Shown here: positions 1 to 5,150 of the stretch, in pieces
How the letters are laid out: the number at the start of each line of letters is the position of its first letter
Position numbering within the stretch: the stretch's first letter is position 1
NCBI GenBank assembly: GCA_020846515.1
Contig: JADLDX010000083.1
Location: 1-5,506 of the forward strand
Reading direction: 5' to 3'
Source: Pirellulaceae bacterium
Lineage (GTDB): Bacteria; Planctomycetota; Planctomycetia; Pirellulales; Pirellulaceae
Length of the DNA stretch: 5,506 nucleotides
Made by a program: the position numbers and the translations under genes
The notes under the pieces: model-generated
What the model was told of the DNA's origin: nothing
The model's database searches: none
What the model saw: the letters and a program-made list of their open reading frames with translations, nothing else

Positions 1-155
1 CCTACCAACAGGGCAGTATCGCTAGTGCTTGGGTCGTTAAGCGGTTCGATGCCGCAGCGGCCGACTTCTAAGCTGGACCAGAATTCCTGGCGACCAATGC
101 CGATCGGTGTGACCACTCCCAAACCGGTGATGACAATATCGCTCAATTCAGGCAT
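1..155 (-). CDS. beta-ketoacyl-ACP synthase (KAS, FabF-like), N-terminal fragment cut by the left edge
   Basis: The minus strand from the ATG at 155-153 stays open to the window edge, giving 51 complete codons. The protein begins MPELSDIVITGLGVVTPIG. The VxITGxGxVTPIG motif at residues 8-19, followed by the FWSSL helix (25-29) and GRCGI (32-36), is the usual N-terminus of thiolase-fold condensing enzymes. These enzymes extend acyl chains on acyl carrier protein with malonyl-ACP by decarboxylative Claisen condensation in the cytoplasm. The catalytic Cys and the two His residues lie outside the window, so an active synthase cannot be told from a chain-length-factor-like or polyketide-type paralogue. 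The start sits 8 bp after the zwf stop. A weak GAG-type Shine-Dalgarno overlaps that stop, which suggests the two genes are co-transcribed and perhaps translationally coupled. The family call is firm. The exact type (FabF, FabB or other) is open. Confidence 0.88.
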   Translation of the reverse strand, partial: MPELSDIVITGLGVVTPIGIGRQEFWSSLEVGRCGIEPLNDPSTSDTALLV

Positions 156-163
156 CGAATTCT

Positions 164-1612
164 CTAATGGATTACCGGGCAAACATCAAACCAGTCACGT
201 CCCTGTTGGTGCATCCAAGCGATTGACGATTCCGGGCCCCAGCCACCTACGGGATAGCTGTTCATCGGTGGTGCAGCCGGGCTGCGCCAGGCAGCAATGA
301 TCGGATCGATAATCTTCCAAGCCAATTCAACTTCGTCGCTCCTGGCAAACAGGCTGGCGTCGCCCAGTAGGGCGTCTTGCAACAACCGCTGATAAGCATC
401 GGGCATTTCGCCGGCATCAGATGCAAATCGGAAGTCAAGCTGACTGAGCTTGAGCTTCATTTCTTCGTCAGGAACTTTCGTTTGAAAGTATAGCTGCAAA
501 CCTTCCGCCGGTTGTATTTGGATAACCAGGCGATTGGCCTGCGGCTTAGTGCGGCCGCCCTCGCCAAAGAGCAAGTGCGGCGGTTCGCGGAACTGAATCA
601 CGATCTGTGTATTGCGGCAACTCATGGCTTTGCCACTGCGCAAATAAAAGGGCACGCCTTTCCAACGCCAGTTATCGATATACAGTTTAAGCGCTGCAAA
701 GGTTTCCGTCTGGCTCTCCGGATTAACTCCCTGCTCTTTCAAGTAACCTTCATATTGTCCGCGGATGCCGCAGTCCGCAAAGTCGCCGCCGCGCAACGGT
801 CTGACCGCTTGTAAGACCTTTACTTTTTCGTCGCGGACGAACTGCGCATTAAACCGCACCGGACCTTCCATGGCAGTGACCATCATTAACTGCAGCAGAT
901 GATTCTGAAACATGTCTCGCAGAACGCCCGACCCGTCGTAATAGTCGCCTCGCCGCCCGACTGGTACCTCTTCGGCCACCGTGATCTGCACGTGATCGAT
1001 GAAGTTGCGATTCCATAAAGGCTCGAAAATCGTATTGCCGAATCGCAAGACCAACAGGTTTTGAACGGTTTCCTTGCCCAGATAGTGATCGATACGATAG
1101 ACCTGATCTTCCGTGAAGACTTTGGCCAGACAAGCGTTCAATTGTCGAGCCGTTTTCAGATCAGTGCCGATTGGCTTTTCGACTACGATGCGTCGCGCGG
1201 CCTGGTCATCGTGCGCCAGACCGGCAGCCCCGAGTTGGGCAATGGCTGCTTCGTAGAGTTGGGGCATCGTCGCCAAGTAGTAAATGCGCGTGGTCGGCTT
1301 GTGCTGCTCGATCTCTGAGCAGCGCGCGGCTAGCTTGTGAAAGTCTTCGCCAGAATTAATGTCGCCGGGCAAGTAGTGGATGTACTCGGAGAAGTCATCC
1401 CATACCTGTGCGTCAAATCCTTTGACAAACTTGGCCGTCGATTCACGCAGTTGCTTGCGCCAGTCGTCGTCGCTGAATTGACTACGCGCGACTCCCAAGA
1501 TGCGTGTGTCCGGGGCCAGTCGCTTGCGTTGGAACAAGCGATACAAAGCCGGGATAAGTTTGCGACTGGTTAAATCCCCCGACGCACCAAAGATCACCAT
1601 CGTGTGAGTCAT
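164..1612 (-). CDS. zwf: glucose-6-phosphate 1-dehydrogenase
   Basis: This cytoplasmic enzyme oxidises glucose 6-phosphate to 6-phosphogluconolactone and reduces NADP+, the first step of the oxidative pentose phosphate pathway. The 482-residue length fits the family. The N-terminal Rossmann domain opens with GASGDLTSRK at 9-18, then PALY at 21-24. EKPIG at 145-149 carries the conserved Lys (K146). The family signature RIDHYLGKE is at 173-181, with D175 and H176 at the substrate site. DMFQNH at 233-238 supplies H238, the equivalent of the catalytic base His of the Leuconostoc enzyme. The C-terminal domain is complete (RSGK at 325-328, WMHQQGR near 466-472). The ATG at 1612 is preceded by AGG at about 7 nt and AAGGA at about 15 nt. 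M5 is a less likely alternative start. gnd lies 292 bp upstream on the same strand and a ketoacyl synthase starts 8 bp downstream. No key residue is missing. Confidence 0.97.
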   Translation of the reverse strand: MTHTMVIFGASGDLTSRKLIPALYRLFQRKRLAPDTRILGVARSQFSDDDWRKQLRESTAKFVKGFDAQVWDDFSEYIHYLPGDINSGEDFHKLAARCSEIEQHKPTTRIYYLATMPQLYEAAIAQLGAAGLAHDDQAARRIVVEKPIGTDLKTARQLNACLAKVFTEDQVYRIDHYLGKETVQNLLVLRFGNTIFEPLWNRNFIDHVQITVAEEVPVGRRGDYYDGSGVLRDMFQNHLLQLMMVTAMEGPVRFNAQFVRDEKVKVLQAVRPLRGGDFADCGIRGQYEGYLKEQGVNPESQTETFAALKLYIDNWRWKGVPFYLRSGKAMSCRNTQIVIQFREPPHLLFGEGGRTKPQANRLVIQIQPAEGLQLYFQTKVPDEEMKLKLSQLDFRFASDAGEMPDAYQRLLQDALLGDASLFARSDEVELAWKIIDPIIAAWRSPAAPPMNSYPVGGWGPESSIAWMHQQGRDWFDVCPVIH

Positions 1613-1714
1613 ATTGTTGCCTGTTCGTCCTTGTGGGCTGGCTAATGATTGCGTTGGGCTTTTCGTGTGGGCCGATCGCGGTTATCAACTGACTTGCGGT
1701 TACGCGGTGCAATT

Positions 1715-1768
1715 ACGTGGTGTCGGGTGACGTGGTGCTGGGTGACGTGGTGTGCTTCGGCTACGTGG
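1715..1768. repeat. short tandem repeat, 15-bp period, ACGTGGTG core
   Basis: On the plus strand ACGTGGTG starts at 1715, 1730 and 1745, and a shorter ACGTGG starts at 1763. The first two units are complete 15-mers, ACGTGGTGTCGGGTG and ACGTGGTGCTGGGTG, differing at two positions. The third keeps only the core. Seen from zwf, this is a run of CCACGT sites about 100-155 bp before its start codon. It could be a slippage product or a cluster of protein-binding sites. The function is unknown. Confidence 0.75.
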
Positions 1769-1786
1769 CAACACTTGTCTCAGAGG

Positions 1787-1811
1787 CTGGACAGGGTTGT
1801 CGCCTGTCCAG
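1787..1811. other. perfect 9-bp hairpin between gnd and zwf
   Basis: CTGGACAGG (1787-1795) is the exact reverse complement of CCTGTCCAG (1803-1811), around a 7-nt loop. No U-tract follows on the minus strand, so it is not a canonical intrinsic terminator. The inner heptamers GGACAGG/CCTGTCC are also the arms of the next hairpin at 1855-1893. Confidence 0.7.
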
Positions 1812-1854
1812 GCCAATTGCTAGGAGAACGATAGTCACTGGTGAATAATAGTCA

Positions 1855-1893
1855 GGACAGGTGGCTGGTGTACTTCCACCAACCAGCCTGTCC
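1855..1893 (-). terminator. hairpin 11 bp after the gnd stop, possible weak terminator
   Basis: GGACAGG (1855-1861) pairs with CCTGTCC (1887-1893). CTGGT (1865-1869) continues the stem with ACCAG (1882-1886), leaving a 3-nt bulge on one side. On the gnd transcript the hairpin begins 11 nt after the stop codon and is followed by TGACTATTATT, a poor U-tract. It may act as a leaky terminator or protect the 3' end of the gnd message. The stem is seen directly. The termination role is inferred. Confidence 0.45.
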
Positions 1894-1904
1894 GTTAGTG
1901 GTGG

Positions 1905-3383
1905 TTAGCTGGGCTGTTTGCGCAGGTCCAGCCATTCCGAGTGGAAGGTGCCTGGGCGATCGACGCGTTGGTACGTGTGAGCGCCGAAGTAGTCGCGTTG
2001 GGCTTGCAGCAGGTTGGCTGGCAATCGTTCGCGGCGGTAGCTGTCGTAGTAGCCTAGAGCTGTTGAAAAAGCTGGGGCTGGCACACCCAAGTGCGTAGCC
2101 GCGATCAACACGCGACGCCAGGCTGCCTGGCTCTTGTCAATGATCTCTTTGAAGTACGGGAATAGCAGCAGGTTCTCGAGATTAGGTTGCTCGTCAAAGG
2201 CTTCTTTGATGCGATCGAGGAACTGCGCGCGGATGATGCAACCGCCGCGCCACAGCAGCGCGCAGTCGCCATAGTTCAAGTCCCATTTGTGTTCCGCGCT
2301 AGCCGCTTGCAGTTGCACAAAGCCTTGCGCGTAGCTGCAAATCTTGGACGCGTACAAAGCCAATCGAACCGCTTCAACGAAATCTTGCTTGGCACCAACC
2401 AACTGCTTGATGGGCTGGCCCAAGGTCGGGTTGTCCGCCGGGTTGGGACCAGAAAGTACCTTGCTGGCTCGCACGCGAGCTTCTTTGGCTGCCGAGAGCG
2501 CTCGTGCATAAACCGCCGTGGTAACGAGCGTGCTTGGCACACCCAGGTCGAGCGCAAGTTGACTCATCCACTTGCCTGTGCCTTTGGCGCCGGCCACGTC
2601 CAGGATCTTGTCAACCAGATGGCCGCTGCCTCCAGGCTGGTCGTCCATGGCCGAAAAAATATCGCGTGTGATCTCGATGAGATAACTTTGCAATTCCCCA
2701 CGATTCCATTGGGCGAAAACTTCGTAGATCTCGTCGTTGCTCAAACCGGCTACATCGGCCAAGAGTTGGTAAGCTTCGCAGATCAACTGCATATCACCAT
2801 ACTCGATGCCATTGTGGACCATTTTGACATAGTGGCCTGCGCCACGCGGTCCAACCCATTCGCAACATGGAATGTCTTCGTTGGGCCCAACCTTGGCGGC
2901 AATCGCCTGAAAGATCGGCTTGACCAGAGGCCAGGCGGCCGGTGAACCACCGGGCATCATGCTCGGGCCCTTCAGGGCACCTTCTTCGCCACCCGACACG
3001 CCGGTACCCACGTACAGCAGACCTTTGCCCTCGATGTACTTGGTGCGCCGCTCTGTGTTCTCGAAAAACTCATTACCACCATCGATGATGCAGTCGCCCG
3101 GTTCCAAGTGAGGCAACAATTGCTCGATGAGATCGTCGACCGCGGCGCCGGCTTTGACCAGCATCATGACTTTGCGTGGGCGTTTGAGCGAAGCGACCAA
3201 TTCCTTGACGGAGTGGCAACCCACGAAGTTCTTGCCTTTGGCGCGTCCAGCGATCAGTTCGTCGACCTTTTCTACGGTGCGGTTAAAAACCGCTATGCGA
3301 TAGCCGCGGCTCTCAACATTTAAGGCCAGGTTCTCACCCATCACCGCCAAGCCGATCAGGCCAAAGTCGCAGTCTGCGCTCAT
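1905..3383 (-). CDS. gnd: 6-phosphogluconate dehydrogenase, decarboxylating
   Basis: This cytoplasmic enzyme oxidatively decarboxylates 6-phosphogluconate to ribulose 5-phosphate and reduces NADP+. The 492 residues match the long (about 470-490) bacterial and eukaryotic form. The Rossmann motif GLAVMG is at 11-16, and NRT at 34-36 sits at the end of the second strand, where Arg favours NADP. IIDGGNEFF is at 99-107. The substrate loop GTGVSGGEEGA is at 127-137. GAGHYVKMVHNGIEYGDMQ (181-199) carries the catalytic Lys K187, N191 and the acid Glu E194. KGTGKW is at 267-272. The C-terminal tail that reaches into the partner subunit of the dimer is present, with RDYFGAHTY at 463-471 and FHSEW at 480-484. 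The ATG at 3383 has no clear Shine-Dalgarno, but the N-terminus aligns well with the family and no better start is near. It is the first gene of the gnd-zwf-ketoacyl synthase series on this strand. Confidence 0.97.
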   Translation of the reverse strand: MSADCDFGLIGLAVMGENLALNVESRGYRIAVFNRTVEKVDELIAGRAKGKNFVGCHSVKELVASLKRPRKVMMLVKAGAAVDDLIEQLLPHLEPGDCIIDGGNEFFENTERRTKYIEGKGLLYVGTGVSGGEEGALKGPSMMPGGSPAAWPLVKPIFQAIAAKVGPNEDIPCCEWVGPRGAGHYVKMVHNGIEYGDMQLICEAYQLLADVAGLSNDEIYEVFAQWNRGELQSYLIEITRDIFSAMDDQPGGSGHLVDKILDVAGAKGTGKWMSQLALDLGVPSTLVTTAVYARALSAAKEARVRASKVLSGPNPADNPTLGQPIKQLVGAKQDFVEAVRLALYASKICSYAQGFVQLQAASAEHKWDLNYGDCALLWRGGCIIRAQFLDRIKEAFDEQPNLENLLLFPYFKEIIDKSQAAWRRVLIAATHLGVPAPAFSTALGYYDSYRRERLPANLLQAQRDYFGAHTYQRVDRPGTFHSEWLDLRKQPS

Positions 3384-3505
3384 AACGGAAATACTCGCTA
3401 AGATTTTGAAAAGTGGTTGTTTATGCTTTTGTTGGCAGTGGAAAGTCTACAAACATGTCAGTTTAGGGTAAGCTGCGCCGATGGAAACGGGGGGAATCAA
3501 ATTTG
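3384..3505 (-). other. gnd upstream region between gnd and the composite repeat
   Basis: These 122 bp must hold the gnd leader and probably its promoter, unless transcription starts inside or beyond the repeat. On the minus strand CTTACC (3467-3472), a 17-nt spacer and TAGACT (3444-3449) are correctly spaced, but the -35 match is poor. No gene and no recognisable riboswitch are seen. Confidence 0.3.
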
Positions 3506-3509
3506 CTAA

Positions 3510-3528
3510 CCCTCCTGGTGCGGGAGGG
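3510..3528. other. short hairpin at the left end of the composite repeat
   Basis: CCCTCC (3510-3515) pairs with GGAGGG (3523-3528) around a 7-nt loop. It is the shortest version of the CCCTCC...GGAGGG stem that recurs at 3630-3655 and 3728-3763, each time with a different loop. Confidence 0.6.
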
Positions 3529-3534
3529 CTGTGG

Positions 3535-3555
3535 ACGAGTCGCTCCGCGACTCGT
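3535..3555. other. perfect 9-bp hairpin in the left part of the composite repeat
   Basis: ACGAGTCGC (3535-3543) and GCGACTCGT (3547-3555) are exact reverse complements around a 3-nt loop TCC. No U-tract follows on either strand, so it does not look like an intrinsic terminator. Confidence 0.7.
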
Positions 3556-3562
3556 GAATCAC

Positions 3563-3636
3563 TTCGCTGCTAACACTTCTCTGCGGCGCACGCCCCCTCC
3601 CCGAAAAAGTCGCTGACGCTATTTTTCGACCCTCCC
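3563..3636. repeat. direct repeat, copy 1 (74 bp)
   Basis: It is identical to 3661-3734 except for C at 3594 (A at 3692 in copy 2). Both copies start TTCGCTGCTAAC and end GACCCTCCC. Each contains CGAAAAA (3602-3608 here) that can pair with TTTTTCG (3622-3628), flanked on both sides by CCCTCCC, which reads GGGAGGG on the minus strand. The near-identity over 74 bp means recent duplication or gene-conversion-like homogenisation. Confidence 0.93.
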
Positions 3637-3655
3637 TAAGCTGCGCTTGGGAGGG
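3630..3655. other. hairpin joining the two direct-repeat copies
   Basis: CCCTCCC (3630-3636) pairs with GGGAGGG (3649-3655), and AAGC (3638-3641) with GCTT (3645-3648), leaving one bulged T and a 3-nt loop. The left arm is the last part of repeat copy 1. Confidence 0.65.
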
Positions 3656-3660
3656 TTAGT

Positions 3661-3734
3661 TTCGCTGCTAACACTTCTCTGCGGCGCACGCACCCTCCCC
3701 GAAAAAGTCGCTGACGCTATTTTTCGACCCTCCC
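3661..3734. repeat. direct repeat, copy 2 (74 bp)
   Basis: This is the second copy of the 3563-3636 block, offset by 98 bp and differing at one base (A3692). The flanking hairpin loops differ fully between the copies while the blocks themselves are conserved. Confidence 0.93.
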
Positions 3735-3763
3735 GCTGCTACGCAGGCTACGCAGCGGGAGGG
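3728..3763. other. 12-bp perfect hairpin at the right end of the composite repeat
   Basis: CCCTCCCGCTGC (3728-3739) is the exact reverse complement of GCAGCGGGAGGG (3752-3763), around a 12-nt loop. CTACGCAG occurs twice in a row with one G between (3739-3746 and 3748-3755), so the loop seems to have grown by a local duplication. No U-tract follows on either strand. Confidence 0.75.
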
Positions 3764-3826
3764 TTAGTTCCGAAAAATGGCACAAGTTCTCTCAGCTTCC
3801 TAGCCGATACAATCGGTCTGCTCATC

Positions 3827-3855
3827 TTGACGCTAGAAGCCGATGCCGATAGAAA
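3827..3855 (+). promoter_or_regulatory. sigma70-like promoter of tRNA-Cys
   Basis: TTGACG (3827-3832) matches the -35 consensus at five of six positions. A 17-nt spacer leads to TAGAAA (3850-3855), a four-of-six match to TATAAT. Transcription would begin near 3862, about 16 nt before the mature tRNA. The spacing and the position directly before a stable RNA gene support the call, although planctomycete promoters are not well defined. Confidence 0.55.
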
Positions 3856-3877
3856 AGCAATAACTCGTCGAGAGTAG

Positions 3878-3950
3878 GGCGCTGTAGCCAAGTGGCTAAG
3901 GCAGTGGATTGCAAATCCACCACGCGTGGGTTCGACTCCCACCGGCGCCT
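3878..3950 (+). tRNA. tRNA-Cys (anticodon GCA)
   Basis: The cloverleaf can be folded by eye. The acceptor stem is GGCGCTG (3878-3884) with CGGCGCC (3943-3949), with one G-T pair. The D stem is GCC/GGC (3887-3889, 3900-3902). The anticodon stem is GTGGA/TCCAC around loop TTGCAAA, with anticodon GCA at 3911-3913. The variable loop has five nucleotides. The T arm is GTGGG-TTCGACT-CCCAC. The discriminator base is T3950, a known identity element of cysteine tRNAs. CCA is not encoded (TTT follows), so it must be added by the CCA-adding enzyme. It stands alone, with its own promoter upstream and a strong hairpin 12 bp after it. Confidence 0.97.
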
Positions 3951-3962
3951 TTTGCAAAAGAA

Positions 3963-3994
3963 AAAACGGCGAACCTGAAAAGGTTCGCCGTTTT
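3963..3994. terminator. bidirectional intrinsic terminator between tRNA-Cys and the NRDE gene
   Basis: AAAACGGCGAACCT (3963-3976) and AGGTTCGCCGTTTT (3981-3994) are exact reverse complements around a GAAA tetraloop. On the plus strand the stem ends in TTTT and closes the tRNA transcript. On the minus strand the stem is followed by TTTTTTCTTTT, a better U-tract, 34 bp after the stop of the NRDE gene. Both converging units can therefore end here. Confidence 0.9.
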
Positions 3995-4028
3995 CGTTGA
4001 TGGTGGACGAGTTCTATCGTCAAGCGAT

Positions 4029-4805
4029 CTAGTTGGCTTTCGACTTGCTTCGCGCTTCGCGCAGGCCACGACTGAGAATATCCCGCAGCAGCGGAGAATA
4101 GTCCTCATACTTGGCTTCGTCCGGTGCGCCCGTCGCATATTGGAAAATCGCATCGCGGGGTTTCGGGCTTAGCGCAATCAGCGTGCTGCTGACGGTGCCG
4201 TAGTCCGGGCCGCGAACAATCATGCTCGGTCGTCCGCCGGGCGTGGGAGTTCTGGCAAACACTTTGCTCGCAACTGCCAGGAATTTCACGGGCGAATCCA
4301 GCATTTGCAGCGTCAGCAGTCGATGGGCCAGTCGCACACGTTCATCGGCTGGGTCATTTAAGTTCTGATTGCCGATGATGTTCAAACCGTCTTCCAACGG
4401 CAAGACTTCTTGCTCTGTGTCGCTGTGTACTACCCAACCGCTTTCACTATCGCATACAATCAAGTTCAGCGGCTCATACCGATTGCTGGTCAACTCTTCC
4501 ATCGCCTTATCCACACCCTTTCGGGCCGATGAGGCGCGCAGTACTTCGCGTGCTAGCAATCCACGGCTTCTCAAGCCTAACGGATCCACCGGTGCGCGAC
4601 GCACGCACATACCCACAAACAAACCATGTTGATTAACCCCTAACCAGGTACCACCAACGCGTTGATCTAACCCGCACAAGACGCGAGGTTTTCCCGATTG
4701 TATAGAAGGGGAATGGGCGGGCCTGTCGTAATACTCCTCTCTATTCGCAGCTACAAGAATTGGGCTCTCCGGAACCAAACGGTAGAGGACGGCCAACAAA
4801 CACAT
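4029..4805 (-). CDS. NRDE (TANGO2-like) family protein
   Basis: This is a 258-residue protein of the NRDE/TANGO2 family. Members resemble Ntn-hydrolases in their N-terminal region; TANGO2 has been tied to haem or lipid handling in eukaryotes, but the bacterial role is unsettled. The start is set at ATG 4805, because it gives MCLLAVLYR with Cys at position 2, the invariant family N-terminus that would be exposed as Cys1 after Met removal. An in-frame TTG three codons earlier is less likely. The motif that names the family appears as NREE (21-24) in place of NRDE, within AANREEYYDRP (19-29). Other family marks are GGTWLGVN (51-58), SRGLL (80-84) and GNQN near 145. No signal peptide is seen, so it is probably cytoplasmic. 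It is a single-gene unit with a clear terminator, divergent from the SurA-like gene. The Shine-Dalgarno is weak. Confidence 0.9.
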   Translation of the reverse strand: MCLLAVLYRLVPESPILVAANREEYYDRPAHSPSIQSGKPRVLCGLDQRVGGTWLGVNQHGLFVGMCVRRAPVDPLGLRSRGLLAREVLRASSARKGVDKAMEELTSNRYEPLNLIVCDSESGWVVHSDTEQEVLPLEDGLNIIGNQNLNDPADERVRLAHRLLTLQMLDSPVKFLAVASKVFARTPTPGGRPSMIVRGPDYGTVSSTLIALSPKPRDAIFQYATGAPDEAKYEDYSPLLRDILSRGLREARSKSKAN

Positions 4806-5150
4806 TGGTTGCAATTTCTTTCAAGAGGTAGCGAACTTGCCACAGCCAGGTGCATCAGGTTTCCCCCTGTCCCCGACTCTCGATGACACTAATTTATCGT
4901 TGTTCGCACCCTCCAAACACCCCCTAATGGGTGTTGTGGTTCGGTTTAATCGATTGCGCGTGTAAAAATTGTCAGTCGTTGGGGCAAAACGCCGCGAAAT
5001 GCTCAAGTCGGGCCGCAAAATGGGCGGTTACCAAGGACGAAGAATCTGGGCAAGTGGTTAGGGGCTGGGAATCTGTCTTGATTTTTATGGCTGGATCGGT
5101 CAATAGATACTCACGGCAAAAACTTGGCGTGAGCTTGCGGAGATCCAAAC
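4806..5150. other. divergent intergenic region between the NRDE gene and the SurA-like gene (345 bp)
   Basis: No gene is supported. Visible structure: a 7-bp hairpin AACACCC/GGGTGTT (4916-4922, 4929-4935) with a 6-nt loop; an 11-bp imperfect direct repeat, GCCGCGAAATG at 4991-5001 and GCCGCAAAATG at 5012-5022, 21 bp apart; and a 6-bp inverted repeat CTCACG/CGTGAG (5110-5115, 5128-5133) just before the ribosome binding site. Promoters for both divergent genes must lie here. TTGATT (5078-5083), 17 nt, CAATAG (5101-5106) is a weak candidate for the plus-strand gene. Confidence 0.5.
5139..5142 (+). promoter_or_regulatory. Shine-Dalgarno GGAG for the GTG start of the SurA-like gene
   Basis: GGAG ends 8 nt before the GTG at 5151. 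An in-frame TGA at 5130-5132 rules out a longer protein, so this site fixes the start at GTG. Confidence 0.75.

Larger units (their letters stand above)
1613..1904 (-). other. gnd-zwf intergenic region (292 bp)
   Basis: No gene is supported here. Read in the direction of transcription (minus), the gnd stop is followed by a bulged hairpin (1855-1893), a perfect hairpin (1787-1811), a short tandem repeat with a 15-bp period (1715-1752), and about 100 bp of unremarkable leader up to the zwf ATG. The spacing and the hairpins suggest that zwf has its own promoter or that read-through from gnd is limited. I could not find a convincing -35/-10 pair. The short open frames in this stretch encode low-complexity products (for example repeated VTW) that follow the DNA repeat and are probably not genes. 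Confidence 0.6.
3506..3767. repeat. composite intergenic repeat element with inverted ends (MITE/REP-like)
   Basis: The left end CTAACCCTCC (3506-3515) is the exact reverse complement of the right end GGAGGGTTAG (3758-3767). A third copy of the right end stands inside at 3650-3659. Between them are two nearly identical 74-bp blocks and at least five potential stem-loops, most built on CCCTCC/GGAGGG arms. No open frame fits a transposase, so this would be a non-autonomous or structural repeat. It fills about half of the gap between gnd and tRNA-Cys. Repeats of this style are, as far as I recall, common between genes in Pirellula-type planctomycetes. This could not be checked here. Confidence 0.8.

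Noticed and set aside
25..300. Plus-strand open frame across the zwf/ketoacyl-synthase junction
   Set aside because: Both genes on the minus strand are clearly recognisable and the plus-strand product is low in information.
512..1573. Several short plus-strand and alternative minus-frame open frames inside zwf
   Set aside because: Shadows of the zwf frame. None has a ribosome binding site or a recognisable motif.
1787..1811. Canonical intrinsic terminator
   Set aside because: The 9-bp stem is perfect but no U-tract follows on either strand.
1649..2098. Short plus-strand open frames between gnd and zwf and at the gnd 3' end
   Set aside because: The first simply translates the 15-bp tandem repeat; the second overlaps the gnd C-terminus. 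No coding signal is seen.
2187..2945. Long plus-strand open frame (252 codons) opposite gnd
   Set aside because: It lies wholly antisense to a complete, motif-rich gnd gene, the product resembles no family I know, and it is explained by codon bias of the opposite strand.
3444..3472. gnd promoter CTTACC-17-TAGACT on the minus strand
   Set aside because: The spacing is right but the -35 match is poor. Mentioned only as a candidate.
3506..3767. CRISPR array
   Set aside because: Only two blocks of 74 bp with hairpin-forming, non-unique connecting sequence. No short regular repeats with unique spacers and no cas gene.
3506..3767. Insertion sequence with transposase
   Set aside because: Too short and no transposase frame. 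Treated as a non-autonomous or structural repeat instead.
3647..4172. Open frames across the composite repeat, the tRNA and the terminator on both strands
   Set aside because: They run through a folded tRNA gene and inverted repeats, so they are not plausible genes.
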